Of a DNA stretch of 53,446 bases, positions 42,724 through 51,947 are shown piece by piece. The first letter of the stretch is position 1. Each line of letters starts with the position of its first letter. The position numbers and the translations under genes were made by a program. The stretch covers positions 1 to 53,446 of the forward strand of contig DATJXA010000171.1 in assembly GCA_035500675.1 (NCBI GenBank), written 5' to 3'. The notes under the pieces are model-generated. The model was given only the letters and a program-made list of their open reading frames with translations, was not told where the DNA came from and searched no databases. The stretch is from JAGVPT01 sp035500675 (GTDB taxonomy: Bacteria > Bacteroidota > Ignavibacteria > UBA10030 > UBA8401).

Positions 42724-44010
42724 TTAACGTTTCTTCAGCCCCTTAACGCCGATATCGCTTCGATAGTACGCACCGTCGAATGAGATCTGTTTCACTGCCC
42801 CGTAGGCTGCGTTGATCGTTCCGGCGAGGTCGTCGCCATAACCGACGGCTGTCACTCCAAGCACTCTTCCCCCCGAAGTGAGGAGCCTGCCATTTTCCCG
42901 TTTCGTTCCCGCATGGAAGACCACGAGGCCGTCTTCCGCTCGAAACAGCTCGAGCCCCGTGATCTTTTTTCCCGTTTCATACGCGTCCGGATATCCTCTC
43001 GATGCCATCACTACGCAAACGGCAGACGCCTTGTGAAGCCGAAGCTTGATCGAGCCTATCGTCCCGCTTGCGGCTGCATACAGCACATCTAAAAGATCGC
43101 TCTCGATCAATGGGAGAACCGCCTGCGCCTCCGGATCGCCGAACCTGCAATTGAACTCGACAACTTTTGGCCCGACGGAAGTGATCATCAAGCCGACGTA
43201 AAGGCATCCTTTATACGGCTTCCCGTCGGCACGCATGCCATCGAGCGTTGGCCTGATGATTTCTTTTTCGATCCGCTTTAAAAGCGGTGCTGTCACGACC
43301 GGCGCGGGGGCGTACGCCCCCATCCCGCCCGTATTCTTGCCTTTGTCCCCGTCGAATATCTGTTTGTGGTCCTGAGCTGCCGGGAGAATTTTGTAATCTT
43401 TTCCGTCACTGAGGACAAATACAGACGCCTCCTCGCCGCTCATAAATTCTTCGACGACAACTGTCCGTCCCGCTTCCCCGAGGGTGTTTTTTTGAAAGAA
43501 CTCATCCAGCACGTTCAGCGCATCGCCGGTCGTTTGACACACAACGGCTCCTTTGCCGGCGGCAAGGCCGTCCGCTTTCAAGACGACCGGAGCGGAATGA
43601 CTGAGTAGATAATCCTGCGCGGCCGCATGTTGCGAGCGTTCAAAAGTGACAAACGCCGCCGTGGGGATATGATGCCGCTGCAAAAAATTCTTTGCAAAAA
43701 CTTTGCTCCCTTCCAATTGGGCTGCATACTTTGTCGGCCCGAAAATACGCATGCCGTTCTTTTCGAACAGGTCGACGATCCCTTTCACAAGCGGAATTTC
43801 GGGACCGACAACGGTGAGGTCAATTTTGCTCTTCTTCGCAAATTGATACAGCTCCTCGACATTATCGGCGCCGATCGGCACCGTCTCCGCGAGCTCTGCA
43901 ATCCCCGCATTACCAGGAGCGGCATAGATCTTTGAAAGCTTCGGACTATGTTTCAGTTTCCACACGAGAGCATGCTCGCGTCCGCCGGAACCGATAACGA
44001 GGATATTCAT
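42724..44010 (-). CDS. purD: Phosphoribosylamine--glycine ligase
   Basis: 428 aa. The start MNILVIGSGGREHAL, PGNAGIAE, the ATP-grasp signatures VLKADGLAAGKGAVV, EEFMSGEEASVF, QDHKQIFDGDKGKNTGGMGAY, and VVEFNCRFGDPEAQ are all GARS motifs. It makes GAR in purine synthesis. It starts 3 bp after the glycosyltransferase stop, so is probably co-transcribed with it. Confidence 0.97.
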   Translation of the reverse strand: MNILVIGSGGREHALVWKLKHSPKLSKIYAAPGNAGIAELAETVPIGADNVEELYQFAKKSKIDLTVVGPEIPLVKGIVDLFEKNGMRIFGPTKYAAQLEGSKVFAKNFLQRHHIPTAAFVTFERSQHAAAQDYLLSHSAPVVLKADGLAAGKGAVVCQTTGDALNVLDEFFQKNTLGEAGRTVVVEEFMSGEEASVFVLSDGKDYKILPAAQDHKQIFDGDKGKNTGGMGAYAPAPVVTAPLLKRIEKEIIRPTLDGMRADGKPYKGCLYVGLMITSVGPKVVEFNCRFGDPEAQAVLPLIESDLLDVLYAAASGTIGSIKLRLHKASAVCVVMASRGYPDAYETGKKITGLELFRAEDGLVVFHAGTKRENGRLLTSGGRVLGVTAVGYGDDLAGTINAAYGAVKQISFDGAYYRSDIGVKGLKKR

Positions 44011-44013
44011 CGT

Positions 44014-45276
44014 TCAATCCGTGAGTGCAGAAAGCGTTTTTGCGACCTCGCCCGCGAGGGTCACGCGGTTATACTTCTCAACGATTTCCGGTCGCGGCCC
44101 GCGAAGCTGCCGTCTTTCGTACTGTTCGTAGAGGGAGACGATCGCCTCGGCAATCTTGGGCACATCGCGTGGGCCGACACAAATACCGTTTGCCTCTTCG
44201 ATGATCGAACGCATCATCCCCTCGGGAACGCAGCCGAGGATCTTTTTCTTCGCGCCGATGTATTCGAAAATTTTCCCCGGCGAGCTTTTATCGTCCCCCA
44301 TCATCACCCACAAGACGTCCGATGCAAGGAGGTAGCGGACACATTCGGCATGGTCGAGGTAACCGAGAATGTTGACGGAGTTCTGGAGGCCGAGCCGGCT
44401 GATGATCTTCTTATGCTCCTCGCGAAACGCGCCGATGAAACACGCCTCGATGCGTCCCCGCAATTTTGCGTTGTTTTTGTAGACGAGGTGGAGGGCTTCG
44501 AGAAAATACTCCGGCGTGCGGTCTTCATAGAACACGCCCGAATACGTAATGCGCAGCTTCTCGATCCGCGGAAGTTTTGCTTGACTGCTTATCGCCATAT
44601 CTTCAGGGTCAAAGCCCTGGGAAATGATTTGGACGTCGTTGTACGTGAGGGCTTTATACCTCCGCAGGAGAAGTTCCTTCGTTTTGCGGCTCGCGACGAT
44701 GACCGCGTCGGCGACATGGAGAATGCTTTTCTCCAGCCGGTAATTGGCATACCGATGAAGAGGGGTCGGATAAAACTTGAACGGGTAGTCGACCCACGCG
44801 TCGCGGTAGTCGATCATGAGAGGGAGATGAAATTTTTCCTTCAACGCTTTCCCGACAAGGAAATCTGTTTGCGGAGGGGCTGTCGCGAAGATGGCGTCGA
44901 ATTTTTCTTTGCGGAGAAGCTCCGATGCTTTTTTCAACGCGGGATGTTTCCACCCGATCTTGTTGTCCGGAATAAAGATCGAATCGCTCACGCGGCTGAG
45001 GAATTTGCGCGTCCGCTCCGCGGGCATCTTCACGACTTCCTGCTTCCTGAAAAGGCGGTTCGGGTCGAAAGAATTTGTGCGAACGACCTTGATGCCGAGG
45101 GGGACGATCTCTTTCAACAGCGATTCATCTTTTGCAAAATATCCGGTCGAAGTTACCGTAAGCACCGTCGGCATCCATTCAAACTTTGGGAAATACTTTA
45201 CAAATTTCAACGTGCGCTGTACTCCGCTGAGACCCATGGGCGGAAAATAGTAAGCAATGACGAGGACTTTTCGCAT
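44014..45276 (-). CDS. Glycosyltransferase, GT4-like (GT-B fold)
   Basis: 420 aa. MRKVLVIAYYFPPMGLSGVQR is the N-terminal domain start. ITYSGVFYEDRTPEYFLEALHLV begins the C-terminal domain, and KIFEYIGAKKKILGCVPEG carries the nucleotide-sugar binding region, although the usual EX7E Glu pair is altered (KIFEYIGAK). It sits between purD and a peptidase with tight spacing. Donor and acceptor are unknown. Confidence 0.85.
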   Translation of the reverse strand: MRKVLVIAYYFPPMGLSGVQRTLKFVKYFPKFEWMPTVLTVTSTGYFAKDESLLKEIVPLGIKVVRTNSFDPNRLFRKQEVVKMPAERTRKFLSRVSDSIFIPDNKIGWKHPALKKASELLRKEKFDAIFATAPPQTDFLVGKALKEKFHLPLMIDYRDAWVDYPFKFYPTPLHRYANYRLEKSILHVADAVIVASRKTKELLLRRYKALTYNDVQIISQGFDPEDMAISSQAKLPRIEKLRITYSGVFYEDRTPEYFLEALHLVYKNNAKLRGRIEACFIGAFREEHKKIISRLGLQNSVNILGYLDHAECVRYLLASDVLWVMMGDDKSSPGKIFEYIGAKKKILGCVPEGMMRSIIEEANGICVGPRDVPKIAEAIVSLYEQYERRQLRGPRPEIVEKYNRVTLAGEVAKTLSALTD

Positions 45277-45319
45277 AAAAATGATTACGCTCTGCTTGTG
45301 CTCATGATGAATATGCCGG

Positions 45320-46402
45320 TCAACTCGCGAACCCGCTCGACATTTTCGGCGCCTTCGTCAAGATCTCGCATGCGCCGTTCCGGAGTACAATATCGTCTTC
45401 GATTCTCACGCCGTACTTTCCCGGAATATAAATTCCGGGCTCTACGGTAATGACGTTTCCACTTTGCAACCGGTGCGCGCTCTTTGCCGAAACGCGCGGA
45501 AATTCATGGATTTGCAGACCGATACCATGGCCAAGCCCATGTCCGAAAAATTTTCCATACCCTTGCGACCGGATGTACTTCCTGGCAACTCCGTCAAGGT
45601 CTTTCGCTGCAACACCGTCTTTCGCCGACTCGATCGCTTTTTGCTGCGCGTCGAGAACAACCCGGTAGACCTCCCGCGCCCCCGACGGCGGCTTCCCTAC
45701 TACGACCGTTCGCGTCAGGTCGCTGCAATATCCTTTGTAGAAACATCCCATATCGACGGTGATCATCTCACCGGCTTTAATTTTTTTTGAGGATGGTCTC
45801 CCGTGCGGGAGCGATCCTCGCGAACCGCTCACAACGATGGGCTCAAACGAATCTTTTTCCGCCCCTAATCTTTTGTGGAGATAAGAAATTTCTGCTGAAA
45901 TATCGAGCTCCGTAACGCCGGGCTTGATCATCTTAAGGACATCCGCGTATGCGGCATCGGTGATCATCGCGGCTTTTCTAATCAGTGCAAGCTCTGCCTC
46001 GGTTTTTACCGCAGCAAACGATTCAACAAATTCCGTCGTCGGGATAAACCGAGCTTTCGGAAAATTCGACCTGAGTTCAAGAAATTGGAACAGCGGCAGA
46101 TGCTCTTTTTCAATCGCTACGCGCCTGCATCCGGTCAGAAGGCCTTCCTCTGCCGCCATCTCGATAAGATTGCCGCTTGTGATGAGGCTCCGGGAACACG
46201 CGACTTCGCTCCGCGCTTGCTCCTTGTAACGGAAATCGCTCAAAAAAAATACTTTGGAATCCGTGACGATGCAAGCGCCCGTCGAGCCGGAGAAACCGAG
46301 CAGGTATCGTAAATGAGGGGGAAACGATGTAAAGAATGCGTCAAACTCCTTGTCGAGCAGCATGACGCGAAGCGATCGAATTCTCTCTCTATAATCAAAC
46401 AT
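45320..46402 (-). CDS. Xaa-Pro peptidase family (M24)
   Basis: 360 aa from the ATG at 46402. An N-terminal creatinase-like domain precedes the pita-bread catalytic domain with the metal ligands TVDMGCFYKGYCSDLTRT (two Asp), GHGLGHGIGLQIHEFP (His), TVEPGIYIPG (Glu) and RIEDDIVL (Glu). It removes N-terminal residues ahead of proline. GuaB lies 12 bp upstream. Confidence 0.93.
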   Translation of the reverse strand: MFDYRERIRSLRVMLLDKEFDAFFTSFPPHLRYLLGFSGSTGACIVTDSKVFFLSDFRYKEQARSEVACSRSLITSGNLIEMAAEEGLLTGCRRVAIEKEHLPLFQFLELRSNFPKARFIPTTEFVESFAAVKTEAELALIRKAAMITDAAYADVLKMIKPGVTELDISAEISYLHKRLGAEKDSFEPIVVSGSRGSLPHGRPSSKKIKAGEMITVDMGCFYKGYCSDLTRTVVVGKPPSGAREVYRVVLDAQQKAIESAKDGVAAKDLDGVARKYIRSQGYGKFFGHGLGHGIGLQIHEFPRVSAKSAHRLQSGNVITVEPGIYIPGKYGVRIEDDIVLRNGACEILTKAPKMSSGFAS

Positions 46403-46414
46403 CAACGGTTCAAC

Positions 46415-47878
46415 TCAGATGTGATAATTCGGCGCTTCTTTCGTGATGTTGATGTCGTGCGGATGGCTCTCGCGCAAGCCGGCGTCGCTCATGCGTACGA
46501 ATTGAGCTTTCTTCTGCATCTCGGCGACCGACGGGGCGCCGCAATATCCCATGGCGGCGCGCAGGCCTCCGACCATTTGATAGACCGTAGCGCTCAATTC
46601 GCCCTTGAACGGAACGCGCCCTTCGATCCCCTCGGGGACCAATTTCTGCAGATCGTCTTCAACATCCTGAAAATATCTGTCTCTGCTCCCTTCCTTCATC
46701 GCCCCGAGCGAACCCATCCCGCGGTAGACTTTGTACGTGCGGCCTTCATAGAGAATTTTTTCTCCGGGACTTTCCTGCAGTCCCGCAAAAAGGCCGCCGA
46801 TCATGACCGAGTCGGCTCCGGCCGCTATCGCTTTTGCGATGTCCCCGGTTTGTTTCACGCCGCCGTCTGCGATGACGGGCACGTTGAATTTTCTCGCCTC
46901 CGCAACACACTCCATGATCGCCGTGACCTGTGGGACGCCGACGCCCGCGACAACGCGTGTCGTGCAAATTGAACCCGGACCGATTCCTACTTTGACCGCA
47001 TCCGCTCCAGCCTTTATGATATCCCGCGCCGCCTGAGCCGTGCCGACATTGCCGGCAATGATCTCGGCCATGGGGAACTTCGTCTTGACGCGCTTGATCA
47101 TTCCGAGGACGCCTTCGGAATGGCCGTGCGCGGTATCGATGACCACGACATCGACTCCGGACTTTAGCAGTGCATCGACCCTCTCCATCGTATCGGCAGT
47201 GACGCCGACCGCAGCACCGACTCGTAATCGACCGTGTTTATCCTTGCATGCATTCGGGAATCTTTTTTTCTTCTGGATGTCTTTGAACGTAATGAGTCCC
47301 CGCAACTTGCCGTTCCGGTCGACAACGGGAAGCTTTTCGATCTTGTGCTTCTGGAGAATGACCTCCGCCTCTTCCAGCGTCGTTCCGACGGGAGCGGTAA
47401 CAAGATGCTCCGACGTCATCACTTCTGCGACTTTGAGTTTCCTGTTCGGCTGAAAACGGAGATCTCGGTTCGTGAGGATCCCGACAAGTTTCTCATCCTG
47501 CACAATAGGGATGCCGGAGATACTGAACTTAGCCATAAGGTCGAGAACATCGCCGACCGTTTTGTCGGCCGTCAGAGTGATTGGGTCCAGGATCATTCCG
47601 CTTTCCGACCTCTTCACTTTGTCGACTTCTTCCGCCTGCTTCGCAATGGTCATGTTTTTATGGATGATGCCGATCCCACCTTCACGCGCGAGCGCGATGG
47701 CCATTTCGGACTCCGTGACGGTGTCCATCGCGGCGGAGATAAGTGGAACGTTAAGGCGGATCGTCCGCGTGAGCTTCGTCGAGACGTCGACATCGCGCGG
47801 AAGGACGGACGATCTTCCGGGCACGAGCAGAACGTCGTCGTATGTTATTGCATCGCCGATGATCTTTTTCGATTTCAT
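46415..47878 (-). CDS. guaB: IMP dehydrogenase
   Basis: 487 aa. The start ITYDDVLLVPGRSSVLP, two CBS domains (about 95-205), then GAAVGVTADT, the catalytic loop GPGSICTTRVVAGVGVPQ (Cys), RGMGSLGAMKEGSRDRYFQ flap and the C-terminal ITKEAPNYHI are all typical. It oxidises IMP to XMP in GMP synthesis. A stem-loop lies between this gene and the acyl-CoA dehydrogenase. Confidence 0.98.
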   Translation of the reverse strand: MKSKKIIGDAITYDDVLLVPGRSSVLPRDVDVSTKLTRTIRLNVPLISAAMDTVTESEMAIALAREGGIGIIHKNMTIAKQAEEVDKVKRSESGMILDPITLTADKTVGDVLDLMAKFSISGIPIVQDEKLVGILTNRDLRFQPNRKLKVAEVMTSEHLVTAPVGTTLEEAEVILQKHKIEKLPVVDRNGKLRGLITFKDIQKKKRFPNACKDKHGRLRVGAAVGVTADTMERVDALLKSGVDVVVIDTAHGHSEGVLGMIKRVKTKFPMAEIIAGNVGTAQAARDIIKAGADAVKVGIGPGSICTTRVVAGVGVPQVTAIMECVAEARKFNVPVIADGGVKQTGDIAKAIAAGADSVMIGGLFAGLQESPGEKILYEGRTYKVYRGMGSLGAMKEGSRDRYFQDVEDDLQKLVPEGIEGRVPFKGELSATVYQMVGGLRAAMGYCGAPSVAEMQKKAQFVRMSDAGLRESHPHDINITKEAPNYHI

Positions 47879-47910
47879 GTATGACCTTTACCTCGTCTGG
47901 TATAAACAAC

Positions 47911-47933
47911 GAAGGATGCATAGAGCATCCTTC
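47911..47933. terminator. Perfect 9-bp hairpin between the acyl-CoA dehydrogenase and guaB
   Basis: GAAGGATGC / GCATCCTTC (47911-47919 and 47925-47933), 5-nt loop. It lacks a T run on either strand. It may stop transcription or act in the guaB leader. Confidence 0.5.
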
Positions 47934-47964
47934 TGATAACAATCTCCGCGAACTTATTCTCCGT

Positions 47965-49134
47965 TCAATTGAATGCCGGAATGCCGGTGATATCTTCACC
48001 GATCATGAGCGTATGCATTTCATGAGTGCCTTCGTATGTTTTCACGGACTCAAGATTTGCCGCGTGCCGCATGACCGGATATTCGTCGAGGATCCCGTTC
48101 GCGCCTAAAATCTCGCGTGCGGTCCGGGCTATTTCAAGGGCATGATAAACGTTGTTTCTTTTTGCCATTGAAATCTGGGTAAACGTCTCTTTGTGTCGAT
48201 CTTTCAGCCGTCCAAGCTGAAGACACATCAGCTGTCCCTTCGTGATCTCGGTCAGCATGGAGACGAGTTTCTCCTGAGTCATTTGAAACGAGGCGATCGG
48301 CTTGTCGAATTGTATCCTCGAGAGCGAGTACTGCAGCGCGGCGTCGTAGCAGGCCATTGCCGCGCCAAGCGCACCCCATGCAATGCCGTACCGTGCCTGG
48401 TTGAGACACATGAGGGGAGATTTCAACCCGCCGGTTTTCGCCAGAAGGTTTTTCTGAGGGACAAAGCAATCCTGGAAGATAAGCTCCGAAGTGACCGATG
48501 CACGCAAAGAGTGCTTGCCCTTCATCTCTGGAGCCTCAAACCCCTTCGTCCCCTTCTCTACTAGAAATCCTTTGATCTCTCCATCACACTTTGCCCAGAC
48601 GACCGCGACGTCCGCTATGGTGCCGTTCGTGATCCACATTTTTGTCCCGTTGAGCAAAAATCCATCCCCTTTTTTTTCGGCGCGCGTCATCATTCCGGCA
48701 GGGTTAGACCCAAAATCTGGTTCGGTCAAACCAAAACAACCGACCTTTTCTCCTTTGGCGAGAAGCGGCAGCCAAAAATTCTTCTGCTCTTCCGACCCAA
48801 ACGTGAAGATAGGATACATGACAAGACTGCTTTGCACTGACGCAAAGCTCCTGACTCCGCTGTCGCCTCTTTCCAACTCCTGCATGATCAGTCCGTACGC
48901 GACGTTGTTCAACCCAGCACATCCATACGTCGCGGGAAAGGTCGGTCCAAAAAGTCCCAGCCCGGCCATCTGTTTCACGACATGAAGCGGGAACGATCCC
49001 TCCCTATTGTGCTTCTCGATGACAGGAATGATCTGACCATCGACAAACTTTCGAACGGTATCGCGCACCAGAATTTCATCTTCGCTTAACAGAGATTCAG
49101 TGTTGTAATAATCTACAGCCTGGAATTTCGGCAT
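47965..49134 (-). CDS. Acyl-CoA dehydrogenase, glutaryl-CoA dehydrogenase-like
   Basis: 389 aa. FAD/substrate motifs GCFGLTEPDFGSNP, GTKMWITNG, and the C-terminal YEGTHEMHTLMIGEDITGIPAF, which resembles the GcdH form with the catalytic Glu in YEGTHE. The N-terminal LSEDEILVRDTVRKFV is typical too. Glutaryl-CoA dehydrogenation and decarboxylation is the best guess. No lysine or tryptophan breakdown genes lie nearby. Confidence 0.9.
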   Translation of the reverse strand: MPKFQAVDYYNTESLLSEDEILVRDTVRKFVDGQIIPVIEKHNREGSFPLHVVKQMAGLGLFGPTFPATYGCAGLNNVAYGLIMQELERGDSGVRSFASVQSSLVMYPIFTFGSEEQKNFWLPLLAKGEKVGCFGLTEPDFGSNPAGMMTRAEKKGDGFLLNGTKMWITNGTIADVAVVWAKCDGEIKGFLVEKGTKGFEAPEMKGKHSLRASVTSELIFQDCFVPQKNLLAKTGGLKSPLMCLNQARYGIAWGALGAAMACYDAALQYSLSRIQFDKPIASFQMTQEKLVSMLTEITKGQLMCLQLGRLKDRHKETFTQISMAKRNNVYHALEIARTAREILGANGILDEYPVMRHAANLESVKTYEGTHEMHTLMIGEDITGIPAFN

Positions 49135-49240
49135 AGTGAGCGGGGGACAACAAATTTGCTCTTACGCGTGAGCAGCTTACATTAAAAATTTTGGAAAAAT
49201 TACAAAAAAAAGGGACGAAAGTCAATCGACCGGAGGACGA

Positions 49241-49369
49241 GGTAGTGTATCAGTTTGACTAATGCAGAAATGAACCGGACACTTTTCTCTTTAAGTCCGT
49301 TAAAAGCCATCACATTGAACTGGCCAAGAGGTTCGAGTGTCCGGTTCATTTTCAAACTGAGGCACTGCC
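49241..49369. mobile_element. 129-bp miniature inverted-repeat element, copy 2
   Basis: Bounded by perfect 8-bp repeats GAGGACGA (49233-49240 and 49370-49377). Same length and about 92% identity to copy 1 (19101-19229). The outer 18-bp TIRs match at 15 positions and the inner AATGAACCGGACACT repeat is kept. The element lies between the start of the acyl-CoA dehydrogenase gene and the terminator of the HEAT-repeat gene. Confidence 0.9.
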
Positions 49370-49391
49370 GAGGACGAAGGAGACGATCGTT

Positions 49392-49449
49392 AAAAAAGAG
49401 AGAGCCAGAGCTTTACTCAATTCAGACTCGACGTAAGGCTCTGGCTTTT
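49392..49449 (-). terminator. Terminator of the HEAT-repeat gene
   Basis: Stem AGCCAGAGCTTTAC / GTAAGGCTCTGGCT (49403-49416 and 49433-49446), one mismatch, 16-nt loop. On the minus strand a T run follows shortly after the stem. It stands 30 bp past the gene end. Confidence 0.8.
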
Positions 49450-49478
49450 GTGGCGAGAAGATGAGAGGTGCGAAAAAA

Positions 49479-49901
49479 TTATTCCAACGCGCTAAACCGT
49501 TTGGGTGTTGCGTTGAGCAGCGACTCGCAGAACTTTGCTACTTTGTCGCTCCCGTCATACAACGCAGCGTCTTCAACTGCCGCGCGGGCCCGGGTGTCGT
49601 CGAGCGAAATCAATGCTAATGCTGCGGACATTCTCACTTGTTCGACCTTATCGGATCTCAACACTTTAATGAGGGGCTCGACGGCCCCTTTGAGCTGGTA
49701 TTCGGCGATAAAGCTTGCCGCGCTTTGCTGGATACCAATGTTTTGAGATGCCAGCGCTACAATATAGTTTGCTTCCGCCTTTTCCCAATCAACGGAACTA
49801 TATTTCGCATTCGCCGGCTGTGAAGCGACACCGGTAGTGAACAGCACTACGGACGCCGTCACGACCGCCAACAATTTCCGGATTGTCAGACCCTTCTTCA
49901 T
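49479..49901 (-). CDS. Small exported HEAT-repeat protein
   Basis: 140 aa from the ATG at 49901 with AGGAGGT 6-7 nt upstream. A signal peptide (about 1-33, ending ANA) precedes helical repeats like AVEPLIKVLRSDKVEQVRMSAALALISLDD and ARAAVEDAALYDGSDKVAKFC, which fit one and a half to two HEAT repeats. The function is unknown; such repeats bind proteins. It sits next to an NtrC-type regulator on the same strand but ends with its own terminator. Confidence 0.75.
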   Translation of the reverse strand: MKKGLTIRKLLAVVTASVVLFTTGVASQPANAKYSSVDWEKAEANYIVALASQNIGIQQSAASFIAEYQLKGAVEPLIKVLRSDKVEQVRMSAALALISLDDTRARAAVEDAALYDGSDKVAKFCESLLNATPKRFSALE

Positions 49902-49999
49902 ACAAGACCTCCTCTTTTTGATAGTGTGATTTCGGCTCTCTCTTGTATTCGAAAGAAGGCAAAAAAAGTTGCAGGCCAAATGCTGGTATTTCGGGGATG

Positions 50000-51379
50000 C
50001 TATTCCTTGGAGGGAGTGTCGATGTTGTAGCGCTTGATCTTGAGGTACAGCGTCTTGGGGGTGATGCCGAGAACTTCGGCCGTTTTAGAGCGGTTAAAAT
50101 TGTTCTTCTTTAACGCATGCTCGATCTGCATTTTCTCCATCGCTTCGAGAGACAGAATTTTCCCCTCGTTCAACGGCACAGGAGCGGGGCTCGTGTTTTG
50201 CATCGCGTTCGAGGCGGTCAGCGTAAGGTCTTTTGCAGTAATGATTTCGCCGTGCGACAGAATGCTCGCCCCCTCGATCACATGCTCCATCTCTCGCACG
50301 TTGCCCGGCCAATCGTAATTCACGAGGAGCTGGAATGCGTCATCGTTGAGTTTCTTCTGCGCTTTGCCTTTCGACTTTCGGCTTAAAAAATATTCGATGA
50401 GAAGCGGAATGTCCTCTTTGCGGTCTTTCAGCGGCGGGATACGAAGGGTCACAACATTAAGCCGGTAGAGCAGGTCTTCCCTGAACCTGCCGGCCTCAAC
50501 TTCCTTTTGAAGGTCTTTGTTGGTCGCCGAGACGATGCGCACGTCGACTTTCATTGCGTTCGTTCCGCCGACTCTCCGAAACTCTCCTGTTTCGAGAAAA
50601 CGGAGCAGCTTCGGCTGAATCATCGGACTGATATCGCCAACCTCGTCGAGGAAGAGCGTCCCTCCGTTTGCAACTTCAACGAGCCCCTGTTTCATCGCAT
50701 ACGCATTCGTGAACGCTCCCTTTTCATGTCCAAAGAGTTCGCTCTCCAACAATGCGTCCGGAATTGAGGCGCAATTGACGATAACGAAAGGCCGGTTTTT
50801 TCTGGGACTCGAAGTATGAATGAGGTGAGCGATAAGTTCTTTACCGGTGCCGCTCGGTCCCTGAATCTGCACGATGGCTGTACTCTCGGCGATCTTCGTG
50901 GCGGTTCTGATGAGCGATTCAATCGAAGGACTTTTCCCGATGAACTCACGGCCTAATCCTTGACGGTTGAGCTCGTACTCCATGAGCTTGTTGTCGATCG
51001 TAAGGCGGCGGAGCTCCAACGCACGGTCGATGGTAGCGAGAAGTTCTTCCCGCTCGTACGGTTTGCTGACAAAATCATACGCGCCCAGTTTCATCGTCTC
51101 GATGGCCGTCTTCACGTCCGCAAAATTCGTCAGCATGATGACGATGGTCGTGGGGTGCTGTTCGCGAATATATTTAAGGACCTCGATCCCTCCGACGCGA
51201 GGCATCTTGACGTCGAGCAGCACAACATCGAAGGGGCGGGATTGAAGCAGATTGATCGCCTCAACGCCGTCATACGCGGCCGCGACGTCGTACTTGTCCA
51301 TCTCCGCGAGCTCTTCTTTGAGAAGAAACACGACGCTTTGTTCGTCGTCGACTATAAGGATGTTGTACGTGCGAGCCAT
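50000..51379 (-). CDS. NtrC-family sigma-54 response regulator
   Basis: 459 aa: receiver (D56), AAA+ domain with Walker A GPSGTGKE (174-181), Walker B LFLDEVG (242-248) and a FIS-type HTH (about 415-459, RSKTAEVLGITPKTLYLKI). The sigma-54 contact loop reads GAFTNA (221-226) rather than GAFTGA. No rpoN or paired kinase is in the window. Its neighbours are a CheY-like regulator upstream and the HEAT-repeat gene downstream. Confidence 0.94.
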   Translation of the reverse strand: MARTYNILIVDDEQSVVFLLKEELAEMDKYDVAAAYDGVEAINLLQSRPFDVVLLDVKMPRVGGIEVLKYIREQHPTTIVIMLTNFADVKTAIETMKLGAYDFVSKPYEREELLATIDRALELRRLTIDNKLMEYELNRQGLGREFIGKSPSIESLIRTATKIAESTAIVQIQGPSGTGKELIAHLIHTSSPRKNRPFVIVNCASIPDALLESELFGHEKGAFTNAYAMKQGLVEVANGGTLFLDEVGDISPMIQPKLLRFLETGEFRRVGGTNAMKVDVRIVSATNKDLQKEVEAGRFREDLLYRLNVVTLRIPPLKDRKEDIPLLIEYFLSRKSKGKAQKKLNDDAFQLLVNYDWPGNVREMEHVIEGASILSHGEIITAKDLTLTASNAMQNTSPAPVPLNEGKILSLEAMEKMQIEHALKKNNFNRSKTAEVLGITPKTLYLKIKRYNIDTPSKE

Positions 51380-51421
51380 GACAATGCCAGAGGCAAAGGG
51401 TGAGGCGACGGCAGGCGGGAA

Positions 51422-51793
51422 TTATTCGCTGGTGAGAACTCTTTCAATGGTCGTGAGCAGATCGACCAAATCGTACGGCTTACTGACGAAATCTTCGGCG
51501 CCCAATTTCTTGGATTCGATGGCGTTCTTCAAATCTGCGAAGCCGGTCAGCATGATGACTTTGGTTGCCGGATAACGTTCCTTGATGAACCGCAACACTT
51601 CGAAGCCGTCAACACGCGGCATCTTAATATCGAGAAGAACGAGGTCGAAAGATTTTCCCTGCAAAACTGATATCGCTTCATCACCGTCACCTGCCGTCGC
51701 TACGCTATAACCTTCACTCTCAAGTTCACTGCTTAATACTGTTCGCAAAGCATCTTCGTCATCAACAACAAGAATGCTGTTTTTTTCAGCCAT
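51422..51793 (-). CDS. Single-domain CheY-like response regulator
   Basis: 123 aa from the ATG at 51793, with TAGGAG nearby. D11, D12, phospho-acceptor D55 and K105 are present. The receiver closely resembles that of the adjacent NtrC-type protein (ATTVIMLTNFADVKTAIE versus ATKVIMLTGFADLKNAIE-type helix 4), suggesting duplication. It could compete for phosphoryl groups with the NtrC protein. It diverges from the receiver-DHp gene. Confidence 0.9.
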   Translation of the reverse strand: MAEKNSILVVDDEDALRTVLSSELESEGYSVATAGDGDEAISVLQGKSFDLVLLDIKMPRVDGFEVLRFIKERYPATKVIMLTGFADLKNAIESKKLGAEDFVSKPYDLVDLLTTIERVLTSE

Positions 51794-51947
51794 TGGAACT
51801 CCTAATGATATTCGCACTTTTCGGCTGTAAATTATAGACAATCAGTTCGTCAAAATCAACAAGAAAGTTGAAAAAATGGCCATTCTGTTGCTTAAAACAG
51901 AAAGTTGTCGTACTTTGTCCGGGACGATAACGACAGGAAAGCAAAGG

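Noticed and set aside
43948..45450. A long plus-strand open frame of about 500 codons
   Set aside because: It lies antisense to purD and the glycosyltransferase, both of which carry clear motifs. Its translation has no recognisable motif and is rich in Arg and Phe, as expected from the opposite frame of a biased gene.
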